Below the pieces are notes generated by a model. It was not told the DNA's origin and did not search any database. It was given only the letters and a program-made list of their open reading frames with translations. Below are positions 1 through 10,100 of a stretch of DNA of 45,051 nt, piece by piece. The DNA lies in IMG/VR virus record IMGVR_UViG_3300046459_000765, positions 1 to 45,051 of that record; one strand, written 5' to 3'. Source of the stretch: a virus. Positions within the stretch are counted from its first letter, which is position 1. Each line of letters begins with the position of its first letter. A program made the translations under genes and the position numbers.

Positions 1-695
1 CCCCCAGCATCCCGAACAACGGCACCACGGCCAACCGGCCGTCGGACCCCATTGAACTCGAAACGTATTTCGACACGGACATCAACTGCCTGATTCATTG
101 GGAACGGAATGCGTGGCGCACCGTCTCAGGGTCCCCGGGCGACGTCAAGGCCGTCACCGGCGACGTGCTGACGGTTGTCCTCACCCGCAACCCGGGCTGG
201 TCGCTGCTCTACGACAACGACGAGTCCAAGCGCGGCCGGACCATCGCCCAGGCAGCCAAGGATGCGGGGACCTCCCCGGAGAGCGCGGTATCGACCCCCT
301 CGGGAATCACCCAGCGCGGGGCCGGCGACACGTTCGGCGAAGAGAATCATGTGTTGTCCTCGCTCGAAATCGAGCAGCACTCGCACATGATTGGGCACGC
401 GTCGCTCCTGAACAGCACGCAGGCCAACATCGTTTTCTTCCGGGTGGAAGACGCGGACACGGAAATTCAGAGCGCCGGCATCCCGGTGCCAACGCCGCCG
501 AACAGCCAGACCGCCCGCACGGGGCACTCGTCCCCGAACGGCAGCCAGACGGGGGTGACCCTCGGCCCGACGGGCACGCAGCTGATGACCAGCCGCCAGT
601 TCACCTTGGAAAAGGCCCCGGGCTACACCGCGGCGGCTGTCGGTCACAATACCATCCAGCCGACGGTGTTCCTTTGGCACTTGACAAAGGACTGA
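1..695 (+). CDS. Tail fibre/collar-type protein, C-terminal part
   Basis: The frame is open from the left edge (first full codon at position 3), so the start lies outside the window; about 230 residues are visible. They carry a GSPGDVKAV segment of the kind found in tail-fibre and collar proteins, then a His-containing stretch (IEQHSHMIGHASLL) and a Gly/Thr-rich C-terminus. This composition is usual for distal tail or receptor-binding proteins, which act outside the cell. It is followed 20 bases later by an acetyltransferase gene and then by other virion genes, which supports a structural role. The assignment to tail fibre rests on composition and context rather than a diagnostic motif. Confidence 0.6.
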   Translation, partial: PSIPNNGTTANRPSDPIELETYFDTDINCLIHWERNAWRTVSGSPGDVKAVTGDVLTVVLTRNPGWSLLYDNDESKRGRTIAQAAKDAGTSPESAVSTPSGITQRGAGDTFGEENHVLSSLEIEQHSHMIGHASLLNSTQANIVFFRVEDADTEIQSAGIPVPTPPNSQTARTGHSSPNGSQTGVTLGPTGTQLMTSRQFTLEKAPGYTAAAVGHNTIQPTVFLWHLTKD

Positions 696-715
696 TTCGG
701 AACACTTAATAGTAG

Positions 716-1192
716 ATGACCGCAACTGAAAAAGTGACGACTTTGGTGAAGGTAATCCCGGAAGGGCTCTACCTGCTCCGCCCGCTGTTCCAGCGCTATT
801 TCGACGAGGTGAAATACCCCGGTCAGCTGGACATGCGAACGCTGTCCCGCCTCTGGTCCTCGCTCATCTCGCAGAACTGCGGGACGATAGCGGCTGCGAA
901 TTGGTTTATCAGTGCCGCGGGGCCGGAAGGGCTCGTGGGCCTGAATTTTTGTCCGGACACCTTCAACGGCGAGCGGACGGCCACGATGACTTTTCTCTAT
1001 GTGGTTCCCGAGGCCCGCGGGCGCGGCGTGGGGCGTGCCTTGCTGAATTGGGCAGAGGAAGACGCCCGGTTGCGGGGCTGCACGAGTATCGTCCACGGGC
1101 ACATGTTCACGGTGGACGAAGATGGCGGGAAGGCAATTTTTGAGAAGCGCGGCTACGAACTGGCCGAGCTGGGTTTTCGGAAACGACTTTAA
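716..1192 (+). CDS. GNAT family N-acetyltransferase
   Basis: A 158-residue protein, normal for a single GNAT domain. The acetyl-CoA binding motif A is clear: a hydrophobic strand (residues 92-98), then PEARGRGVGRALL (98-110) with the R-G-x-G-x-G/A pyrophosphate loop. A typical C-terminal motif B follows (KAIFEKRGYELAELGF). GNAT enzymes move an acetyl group from acetyl-CoA to an amine. The substrate cannot be read from sequence. Similar genes sit among the virion genes of some podoviruses, where they may act on host or phage proteins. It lies between a tail gene and an S74-chaperone protein with 3-20 base gaps, so it is presumably co-transcribed late. Confidence 0.88.
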   Translation: MTATEKVTTLVKVIPEGLYLLRPLFQRYFDEVKYPGQLDMRTLSRLWSSLISQNCGTIAAANWFISAAGPEGLVGLNFCPDTFNGERTATMTFLYVVPEARGRGVGRALLNWAEEDARLRGCTSIVHGHMFTVDEDGGKAIFEKRGYELAELGFRKRL

Positions 1193-1195
1193 TTT

Positions 1196-2452
1196 ATGGG
1201 TTCAATTCTAGGAACGGCGGCGTCCATCGCCGAGCGCTTCACCGACGAAAAGGCGATGAACGAGGCTTACGCGGCACAGCGTAATGGCCTCAATGCCCAG
1301 CGCGACGCGCTGTCGCAGGACTACAACATCGAGCGCATCACCAACCTTGTCCAGCAATACGACAAGGGCTACCTGGACCGCCGCGTCGCGCTACAGAAGC
1401 AATACGAGCCGGAGATGTATGCGGCCGGGCAGCAGGCGCGCAAGGACCTCCTCGCGCAGGCCCAGACGCCGGCCTCCTCGCTCGAATCCACGCGGGTCGC
1501 TAAGCAGCTTTTCAGCGAGAACATCGACCAAAATCCGGAGTTGAAGAAACTCAAGGACACCGTCATCCAGAAAGCGAACGACCTTCTCCAGCTGGGCGGT
1601 AGTCTGCCGCCGGAGTATCAGGCCGAGCTGGTCCGCGCCGGTGTGGGAGCGTCCGCGCAAGCGGGCATCAAGCCGGGTGAGCGGTCCGTGGGCGGCGTAG
1701 TTTCGAACGTGCTCGGCAGCGCGGGCGAAAAGCTGCGGCAGGCCCGCAACCTGGAGGCGTCTCAGCTGGCCGGCACCGCGCAGGCGATGACCGAGTCCCG
1801 GGCGAAGATTCTCGGCTCGATTTTCCCGACGATTCAATCCTCGGAGCAGTCCAACCTCGGCCGGGCCGCGGGCATTTTCCAGTTGGCCAACTCGACCGAA
1901 GCCGGGACGGGCACGGGCCTCACCGGTCGCGAGACGTTGAACCTCGACCTCTCCGGCCGCACGGCGCAGCGCGACATCGCGATGCAGAAGGCCAACCTGA
2001 ACTCGTGGAAGGCGCTCGAATTCGCGCGCATCCGCGACACGGCCCTGAACCAGTCGGTCGGCAACTGGGGCGGCACCGCCTCGGGTGCCTACGGCGGCGC
2101 AGGCGGCACGGGCGGCGGTGGCGGAAGCCAAGCGTCCCAGGGCGCCATGGGCGGCATCATGTCGATGCTCTCCGACAAAAACGCCAAGGAAAACATCCAC
2201 GAAGTGGACGACGAGAAAATTCTCGACAAGGTGTCCCGGCTCCCGGTCTCGAACTGGGAATACAAGAAGGACATCGAGGGGGTGCCGGCGGGCCGGCACA
2301 CCGGACCCATGGCTCAGGACTGGGACATTCTTTTCGGCAGCGGCACCGGCGACGCGAAAACGATTCCCATCGTGGACGCGATTGGTGTGGCGCTCGCCAG
2401 TGTGAAGGCGCTGGTCCGCGAAATCAAACAGATGAAAACTGCGACCGCGTAA
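1196..2452 (+). CDS. Virion protein with S74 intramolecular chaperone
   Basis: 418 residues. Residues 1-280 are helical and rich in Ala, Gln and charged residues, followed by a Gly-rich hinge (about 295-318). The last ~95 residues match the peptidase S74 (endosialidase-type) intramolecular chaperone. They begin SDKNAKENI, where Ser326 and Lys331 have the spacing of the Ser/Lys autocleavage dyad, then WEYK, GPMAQD and a helix-rich end (IPIVDAIGVALASVKAL). In characterised proteins this domain trimerises a tail spike or fibre and then cuts itself off. Here the upstream part does not look like a beta-helical fibre; it resembles coiled-coil or internal virion proteins. No SD precedes the ATG; the spacer is TTT after the previous TAA. 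Confidence 0.85.
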   Translation: MGSILGTAASIAERFTDEKAMNEAYAAQRNGLNAQRDALSQDYNIERITNLVQQYDKGYLDRRVALQKQYEPEMYAAGQQARKDLLAQAQTPASSLESTRVAKQLFSENIDQNPELKKLKDTVIQKANDLLQLGGSLPPEYQAELVRAGVGASAQAGIKPGERSVGGVVSNVLGSAGEKLRQARNLEASQLAGTAQAMTESRAKILGSIFPTIQSSEQSNLGRAAGIFQLANSTEAGTGTGLTGRETLNLDLSGRTAQRDIAMQKANLNSWKALEFARIRDTALNQSVGNWGGTASGAYGGAGGTGGGGGSQASQGAMGGIMSMLSDKNAKENIHEVDDEKILDKVSRLPVSNWEYKKDIEGVPAGRHTGPMAQDWDILFGSGTGDAKTIPIVDAIGVALASVKALVREIKQMKTATA

Positions 2453-2453
2453 T

Positions 2454-2786
2454 ATGGCTGCCCTCGACATTCCAATCGTTCCGGTCAACTCCGACGCGAA
2501 GACTTTCGCCGCGATGTCGCTGACGCAGGCGATTAACAACATGCATCTCGCGCAGGCGGGCGGGGGCACGCAGACCGCTGCGGCGGACAAGCAACAGACC
2601 CAGAAGAAGGACCTCGCCGACCGACAGGCCATGACGGATTCCTCGCGCGAGCGCGGGCTGTTCGACAACTACGCGCCCGAGGAACAGTCCCTGCCGCGGG
2701 ACAGCGCTGGCGCACCGCTCGGAGAATCGCCATACGGCAATCCGTTGCCCGCGGCTCCCGAACTCCCGGCCGAAGCCGGATTCTAA
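2454..2786 (+). CDS. Small hypothetical virion-module protein
   Basis: 110 residues with no recognised domain. It starts one base after the stop of the S74 protein (TAATATG) and is rich in Ala, Gln and Pro, with a Pro-rich C-terminus and no membrane segment. Its position between two virion proteins suggests a minor structural or assembly role, but nothing in the sequence proves it. Confidence 0.75.
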   Translation: MAALDIPIVPVNSDAKTFAAMSLTQAINNMHLAQAGGGTQTAAADKQQTQKKDLADRQAMTDSSRERGLFDNYAPEEQSLPRDSAGAPLGESPYGNPLPAAPELPAEAGF

Positions 2787-2790
2787 TTTT

Positions 2791-4143
2791 ATGCCGACGC
2801 TGCATGTGGACAAAAACGACCCCGAGTATCAGGCCTATTACAAGGCAGCGCGGTCGAAGTATGATAAGATGCCCACGCATCAGTTGCTCAACTCGTGGAA
2901 TGCCGAAGACCTGATTCACGAGCTGCAAGCCCAGAAAATGTTGGACGAGCGCAAGCTGTCCCCCGCTCTGCAACGCAACGCCGCGCTGAAGGCCCGCCAG
3001 GACTACACGAACTTGCTCAGCGGCGGCTCCAACGAAGAGGTGGCGAAGGTCCACGCGGCCGTCGCCGCGCACGAGGGCTATGAGCTGCCCACGAAGCCGG
3101 ACGGCACGGTTGACCGCCCCGCCGCGCTCAAGAACATTTTGCTCGCCACCCAGTCCAAGGAAAAGCGCGAGCACGACCGCCAGATGGCGCTCTCGGCCTC
3201 GGAACATACCACGACGACCGTTTTGCCTTCGGGCCAGAAGACCGTCATGGGCCAGATGATTACCAAAGAGGGCACCCCCGTAGGACCCACCCGCACGGTG
3301 GAATCCGCCGCGCCGAATGCGCCCAAAGCGATTGATGAGCTGGTCCAGCAGAAGGACAAGAAGAATCACGAGCGCGGGCTTGATACTGCTCTCGGTGCGC
3401 TCCGCGTCGCGCGCAACGTGCTGTCGAATCCCACGCCGTCAAACGCCGAGGATGGCCTGCTCATCGATTCCTTTTTGAAGGCCGCGAATCCTTCGGCCGT
3501 CATTCGTCCATCGATGATTGACTTCGTGCAGAAGCAAACGCCGTTCGCCGAACAGCTCAAGAAAAAGCTGGACAACTTTATGACGCTGCCGAACCGGGAC
3601 CAGCTTCCCGCCGGGGCAATCCTCACGGAGAACGACCGTCGCCAGATGGCGCAGGCTTTTCAGCAATACAACCAAGCGGTGTCCGAGGATTCCCGCGACC
3701 ATTACAAATTCATTCAGAAGCGCGCCGAGAAACAGAACATCGGAAACGACCTGGACGAGGTCCTCACGGACGAGGAGATGAACGTGCTCAACGGGAAAAC
3801 CTTTGTTCAGCTTCCGAACCGCGATGCGGTGACCAAACGCGTCGTGGCGACTCCAGCAGCCCCGGCAGCCGCTCCCGCCGCTGCGCCAGTAGCAGCCGCG
3901 CCCGCCGCGGCAGCTGCGGCGCCAGCCGCAGGCACGGGTGCGTCGCTCGTGAAGCAAATCCCGGTCGTCAACTCGCCGGCCGAGGCCCCCGACGACGCAG
4001 AGTTTTACATGTCGCCGGACGGTCGCAAATTCGTGAACCGAAAATACAAGGGCAACCTGCCTGCCGCTCCGGCCCCTGCCGCTGAGCCGGCGCCCGCCCC
4101 GTCCGAAGCAGACATCCCCGTGTTGCCAGTCGAAGCCCGCTAA
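2791..4143 (+). CDS. Hypothetical virion protein with Ala/Pro linker
   Basis: 450 residues. Residues 1-340 are mostly charged and helix-forming. They are followed by a low-complexity Ala/Pro linker (about 350-390, repeated PAAAP units), a short ordered patch with AEFYMSPDGRKFVNRKYKG-like character and another Pro/Ala tail. No catalytic motif is visible. It sits immediately before the giant polyvalent protein, joined by a TAA-TTT-ATG junction. Its neighbours and lack of a signal peptide fit an internal virion or ejection-apparatus protein; this is inference from context. Confidence 0.75.
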   Translation: MPTLHVDKNDPEYQAYYKAARSKYDKMPTHQLLNSWNAEDLIHELQAQKMLDERKLSPALQRNAALKARQDYTNLLSGGSNEEVAKVHAAVAAHEGYELPTKPDGTVDRPAALKNILLATQSKEKREHDRQMALSASEHTTTTVLPSGQKTVMGQMITKEGTPVGPTRTVESAAPNAPKAIDELVQQKDKKNHERGLDTALGALRVARNVLSNPTPSNAEDGLLIDSFLKAANPSAVIRPSMIDFVQKQTPFAEQLKKKLDNFMTLPNRDQLPAGAILTENDRRQMAQAFQQYNQAVSEDSRDHYKFIQKRAEKQNIGNDLDEVLTDEEMNVLNGKTFVQLPNRDAVTKRVVATPAAPAAAPAAAPVAAAPAAAAAAPAAGTGASLVKQIPVVNSPAEAPDDAEFYMSPDGRKFVNRKYKGNLPAAPAPAAEPAPAPSEADIPVLPVEAR

Positions 4144-4146
4144 TTT

Positions 4147-7100
4147 ATGCCCATCGTCCAGGACCTTCAAGAGGGGCAGGCCTTCCAGGACATCCCACTC
4201 ACCCCAGCGGAACAGCCGGGCGCTCTAACGCCCGAAGCGCTGGCCGCGGAACACGCAAAGATGCGCGCGGCTTTCGCTGCGAAGGGCATCGAACCGCCGC
4301 CGCTCGCGCCTGGGGAAAAAGAAGCCGTCAAGCCGGCGGACCCGTTTGCCGGAGAGAAGCAGGTTGACCCCTTCCACGGAGAGCAACAGGTCCACGACCC
4401 TTTTGCCGGGGAGCGCAAGGCCGACGCCCTGGATGAACGCACACCCCAGGACTTGGCGGCGGACCCGAACTTCAAAATCCACGACTTCGTCTCGCAGAAT
4501 CCCGACGTTTTCAAGGACCCGAAGCGCTATCAAAAGGCGCTCGACACTTATCGCGAGCAGCAGGCCCAGGGAGCCACGCTCCATAAGACCGTGGAGTCCG
4601 TCAAGAAGGACACCGTCCCGCTGTTGAAGGACATCCTGAAGTCCATCCCGGCGCGGCTGGAGAACCTCGGAGAAATCGGCGGCATCGGTAAGCTGGTTAA
4701 CACTATCACGATGACCCTCCGCGGCGAGGGCGGCGACCCCGCGCTGCGCGCGCAATGGGAGAACATGTCGGAAGACAATAAGGAAGCCGCCATCGCGGAG
4801 GCCACCGCCGGCACGCAGACCGCAGTGGGCTCGCTCCAGGACATGGTGCGCCAGGGCGCGCGCAAGCTGGTCGGCCCGGCCTTCGGCGTGGGTGGGAAAA
4901 AGGACTGGCGGACCATCTCGGACGAGGAACTCAAGAACGAATTTTTCAAGGACCTCGGCTGGAAGCAAACGGTCGAGGAACTCTCCCGCGGTGAGGGCGT
5001 CAAAAATCTCGTCAGCGAAGGCGTGCAGCTCAACCCGGAGAACATCAAGCTCCTCAGCTTGACGGACCCCATCACGCTCGTCGGCACGGGCGTCGGGCTC
5101 AAAGCGGTTTCTACCGGCGGGCGCATCCTTTTCACGGCAGCCAATCAAGCCGGCGCAGACGCGGCCCTGAGTTATCTCGGGCGCGCGGCCGGAACGGCAG
5201 CCGCGAAGACCGCCCAGGCTGTTGGGCAAGGCATCGAGGCCACCGGCCAGGGCATCAAGAACCTGCTCCCCAGCTCTGCACATGGCATCGGCACGGGCGC
5301 GTTCCTGCACATGTTCGGTGTGCCGACCAAGGCCTTGGTCGCCGCACGTTTGGCCGCACCGGTTATCAGCAAGACCGGACAGCTCATCCGCGAGGTCGGC
5401 GAAGCCGCCGGGGCCGCGCCGAAGGGGCAGCTCTCCCTCGGCCTGGAGTCCACGACCGGGGCCAAGGTCCTCAACGCGGCGAAGACCGCGGCAGCTTTTG
5501 TCAAACCGCCCGTGGTAGGCGCCCTGGAAGGGGCAGCGACAACCGCTCCACTCGCGTTCGCCACCGACGAGCCCCAAGGCGGGCTGCTCGGTGTCGGCGC
5601 GGTGGGCGGAGCCGTTCACGGCGCGGTGACCGGCGTAAAGGGCGCAGTCGCCGAGGCCGGCGCGAAACGCTATTTCGACCCCGGGCAAATCAACTGGGAG
5701 AAAACATCCTCGCCCGGCTACGAAGGTTTTCCCGGACTGAACGCCGCGCACGAGGCCGTCTCTGCCTCAACGCCGGAGAACGCGCGCAACATGGTGGACA
5801 GCCTGCGCGAGACGCTGCGCCCGTTCGGCAAGAAACTTTTCTTGGTGGATGATGCGTCTTACCAGAAGGCCATCGAACAGGACACCATCCGCGCCAACGG
5901 TGGCCAGCCGCTCACACCAGAGCAGCAAGCGGCCGTCGCGCAGGAAGCCCGCTCTCGCGGCGTGTCGAAAATCAACGTGGCCGACGACAAGGGGAACGTG
6001 GAGAGCGTGACCCTGGTGAAGTCGTCCGCGGACGCGCCGCACGAATTTTCCCACGTCCTGGAATCCGTCATGGCGCCCGAGGCGCGGGAAGCCCTGCACG
6101 ATGCGGTGCGCGAGGCCTACACGCCCGAGGAACTCGATGCGCTCAAGGCGCACTACGAACAGCAATTCGGCCGGCCGTTCACGCCCGAGGAAGTCCGCAG
6201 CGAGTTCATCGCGGACAACTGGGCGAACCTGCTTTACAACACCCCGATGGAATCCTTGGGGCTGCCTGAGGCGAAGACCACCTTCCGGCAAAAGTTTCTG
6301 GACGCCGCGGTGAGCATGGGCAATGCGCTCGGGCTCGACATGACCGCCGGCCGCAAGACGCCGGGGCTGAACCTGAAGCCGTCGTATAGCCTGCGCAAAG
6401 CGCTGGCCAACGCCACGGGAGAAATCCTGGCCGAACGCGACCAACGCGCCGCCCAGCAAGCCACCGCCGCCCCGCCCGTGCAGCCAGCCGAACCCGCACC
6501 GGCACCCGCCGCGCCCGTAGAGGTCCCGGTCAAGCCGGCCGCGGAACCGACCGCCCAGGGCGAACTTCCACTTTTTGAGCAGCCGTCGGCACCGGCCGAA
6601 GCCACGCCGCCCGCGTCCCCTCCCGCGCCGGCCCCGGCTGAAGCTACTCCGCCGGCTGCTCCTTCTGCTAAACGTGCCGCGGTCACGAACACGGGTATCC
6701 TCACGTCGTGGTCCAAGGGCAAAGACAACGAGGCGGCGGTGAACACCGTGGCGCAGGCCATGGACCAAGGCATCGGGGTCAAAATGGAACACGCTGGGGC
6801 GCCCAAGGTCACCTACGAACCGACCGAGCCCGAGCGCGCGGCCGAGGTCGAGGAAGGCCGCGGCTTGCCGCCCGAGCAACGCGAGGTCCATGCCGGGGAA
6901 AAGTTTTTGACGCGCGCGGAGCAGACCAAGACCGGCGAACCCCAGGTCATCGCCCGCAGCGTGGACAAGGTCGTCTCCAATATCGACCGCGCCGTGCAGT
7001 GGGGAAAAGCTGCCGGCGAGACTGTCCCGTGGGAGACCGATGCGAACGGCGCGCTGACCGCGGCAGGGCTCAACCAGCTTTTGGCCGACCAGCGCACCTA

Positions 7101-10100
7101 CTGGGACAACCAGGACCGCGGCTTCCGCGGCGGTGGCGGCAAACTCGTGCGCCCCGAAGGCGTCAACGTCTCCATCCCGGCCGAAAAGGGCGAGGGTGTC
7201 CCGCTGGGCACCGAGAAAGAGCAGTGGCTCAATCTGCTTCAGGGCAAAGATGTGGGTCCGCCCCAGACCGCTCGTGTGGTCAAGGGCCAGCTCCCGGCCA
7301 ACATCAAGGCCCAGGAAATCCGCGCCGCGCAGGGAGACGTGTCCGAGCGCATCGCGCCGGGCACCAACATTCCTATTTACCCCGAGAAGGCGACCCAGGG
7401 CCGCGGTCCGGTGGAAATCAAAGAGACCAACCCGCTGCGCAATCGTCTCCGCGCCGCCGGCATGCCGGTGGGCGACCTCCACACGGTTGTGGAACGCCTC
7501 AACGCCGCGGACATCGTGAAGGCGGAACCTGCGCCGGAGCTGCAAGGCAAGGGCGGTCAGACCGACATCGCGCGCGCTGGTTATCTGCCGGAAAAGCCCG
7601 TGGGCGAAACCGTCAAAGACGTCACGGATGCCACGCCTGAACAGTGGCAGAAGTTTTTCGGGCCGCAGGGCTCGCTCACGCGCTCCGCGTATGACCTCGG
7701 CCTCGGGTTGAAAGACCGGGCCGACCTGGACACGCTCATGGCTGCCCAGGACGCTGCATCCAAGACCGCGCAGGCGACGATGGCCGAAGTCCGCGCCGGG
7801 AACTTCGATGCGCTGGACAAGGCATCGGCGGACGCGACCAAGGCCCAATTTTTCCGTGAAGCCATCGAGGCTGCGACGGACAAGGGCTCCGCGTCTGGCA
7901 CGTCCGGCTGGCGCAAGTCGCACCCCGACGCGAAGCCGCCGTTCGCTGAAGGGGCGGCGCTTGCGGCAGGGTTTTTGTCCGAGGAACCCCTAACAAAAGC
8001 GGGGTTCACGAAGACCGAAAAGGGATGGGAAAAAGAGTTTCCGATTCGTGGCGGAAAGGTTCAGGTCAGTCTACAGGAATCCAAGTCTCGTCGGCACCGG
8101 CAGCCCGTGCTGAACGGCACTGTCACCCTTTTCTCAGACGAAAGTCCCGAGCATTATTCGAGTGATTCATTCGCGGCCTACTCCAAAGACATCGGTGACG
8201 TAGTCGCCAAGCTGGATAGGACCGAAGCTATCGTGAAGGCAGTTTCGGAAGTTGGCCAGGAGCCGAATTTCGATAGCCTGTCTGGGCTGCTATCGCGTGA
8301 ACGTCCCGGAAAACGGTTCGTGACAGATTTAGAGAAGCCGGCAGCACCCGAGCAGGACAAAAATCCGATGCGGCAATTCCTCTCGCCGGACGAAATGCCC
8401 GACGAGGTGGACCCGATTGCGCAAGCGGCCATTCGCACGAAGGACGGGAAAATCTACACGGGGTCCTGGCACGGAGAAGCGATGGACAAAATCGCGGCCG
8501 AGCGCGGCATCACCGATGCGGACAAGGTCATGGGGCTTTACGACAGCGGCGAGCTGACCGACGGCTTCGTGACCAAGAAGGGAACTTTTTACGACCGCGC
8601 CGGAGCCGCCGACTACGCGACGAAAATCAAGCAGCTCAAGCAGCCGCTCGTTTACGACAAGAGCCTGGAGTCCGCGGAGTTTGCTGGCAAGCGGGCGTTC
8701 CTCTCCGAGACGGCGCTCGAACCCATCCGAAGCGGCGAAAAGGACGGCGAGACCTTCAACGCAGACGGCTCGGTCTTCGTGCCGCCGACCGACGCAAAGC
8801 TGGACGTTGTCCCGCTGACCAGCATCAATCTGCCTGCGGACCAGTTCACCGCGGCCGGCGTAGCCAAGGCCCTGGAGCCCTTCAAGGAGACGCTCAAGAA
8901 CGAGAACATCAAGGCCGGAGTTTTTCGACTGGCCACGCCCGACGCCGAAGGCAAGCAGCAATACAGCGTGGACATCAACGCGCTGGTGGACCAAGAACAC
9001 CGCGACAACTCCATAGCCTTCGCGAAGGCAAATGGTCAGGAAGCCGTCTTCGACCTTGCCGAGCAGCAATCGGTGGCAACCGGCGGCAATGGTGAAGCCG
9101 TGCTGAAGTCCCCGGCCGAAGTGGCGAAGGCAGCGGAAGCGTTGGCTCGCGGGGAAAATCCGCTGACGCCCGGCGAAGCCGACGTGCGGCCCATCGACGA
9201 CCGGTGGCACGTCGTCTGGAAGCCCCGGGCCGAAGGCAAGACGACCCTCCGCCAGACGGTCCACGCTGCGAGCGCCGAGGAAGCCCAGCAAAAGGCCGGC
9301 GTGCCTGAAGGCGCGCACATCATCAGCACGGAACCGGTTTATGCACCGGGCATGCGCCGCGCGGGATTTCTTCCTTCCTCCGAGCCGCGCGCGATTAAAA
9401 GCGCAGCGGTGCAAGACGGCGATGGAAAAATTTTTGAAGGGCGTTTTCACGGGGAGGCTATCCTCCGAGCCGATGACGAGGGGGCCGCGGCGATTCGTGG
9501 GTATTCAGACCCCATTTGGGATGTTCCTTATAAAACGGGGTTCGTCACCAATGAAGGAGAGTTTTTATCCCGCGACGAGTCGTTTCAACGCGCCAAGGAG
9601 CTAGAGCAACTACCGAAGGATTTTCAGCCGCTGGAACCGGGGGAATTGCACACCGGGGACTTGCGTGAGGCGGGGGTATTGCCGCCTCGGGAACCAACGT
9701 TTATCAGCAAAGAAGACCGCGGGGGATATCTGCCCAAGAAGGGGCGCGAGACGGAGGCGGAAGCGAAGAAGCGGGTCGAGGAAACCGACTACTCGAAATA
9801 CAACACGCCGGCCGAACAAAAGGCTGTGGATGCCAAGGCAACCGGCTGGGTTTTGCCCAACGGAAAATATGTTCCCCTCGACACGAACTATCACCAGACG
9901 TGGCTCGGAGAAAACGCGGACAAGTTGAACAAACAGTTCGGAACGGAACTCACCAAGGACGCCACTGAAGATGACCGGCTTGCCGCACTCAACGCAGGTT
10001 TCGTCCGCGTGCGTAACTATGGCGGCAAGATGGTAATTGAAGCGAACATCGACAAGTTTGATGGTGCGCGGCGCAAAGCCATAAATAATTTGGTTGACCG

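Noticed and set aside
1391-2668. 425-residue minus-strand frame opposite the S74 protein
   Set aside because: It is opposite a gene with clear S74 motifs and shows shadow-type Arg/Leu/Val composition.
5767-7923. 718-residue open frame on the minus strand opposite the giant virion gene, plus many other long antisense frames
   Set aside because: In GC-rich DNA the antisense frame of a real gene stays open. This one has Arg/Gly-rich, repetitive composition, no domain and no overlap logic with neighbours.
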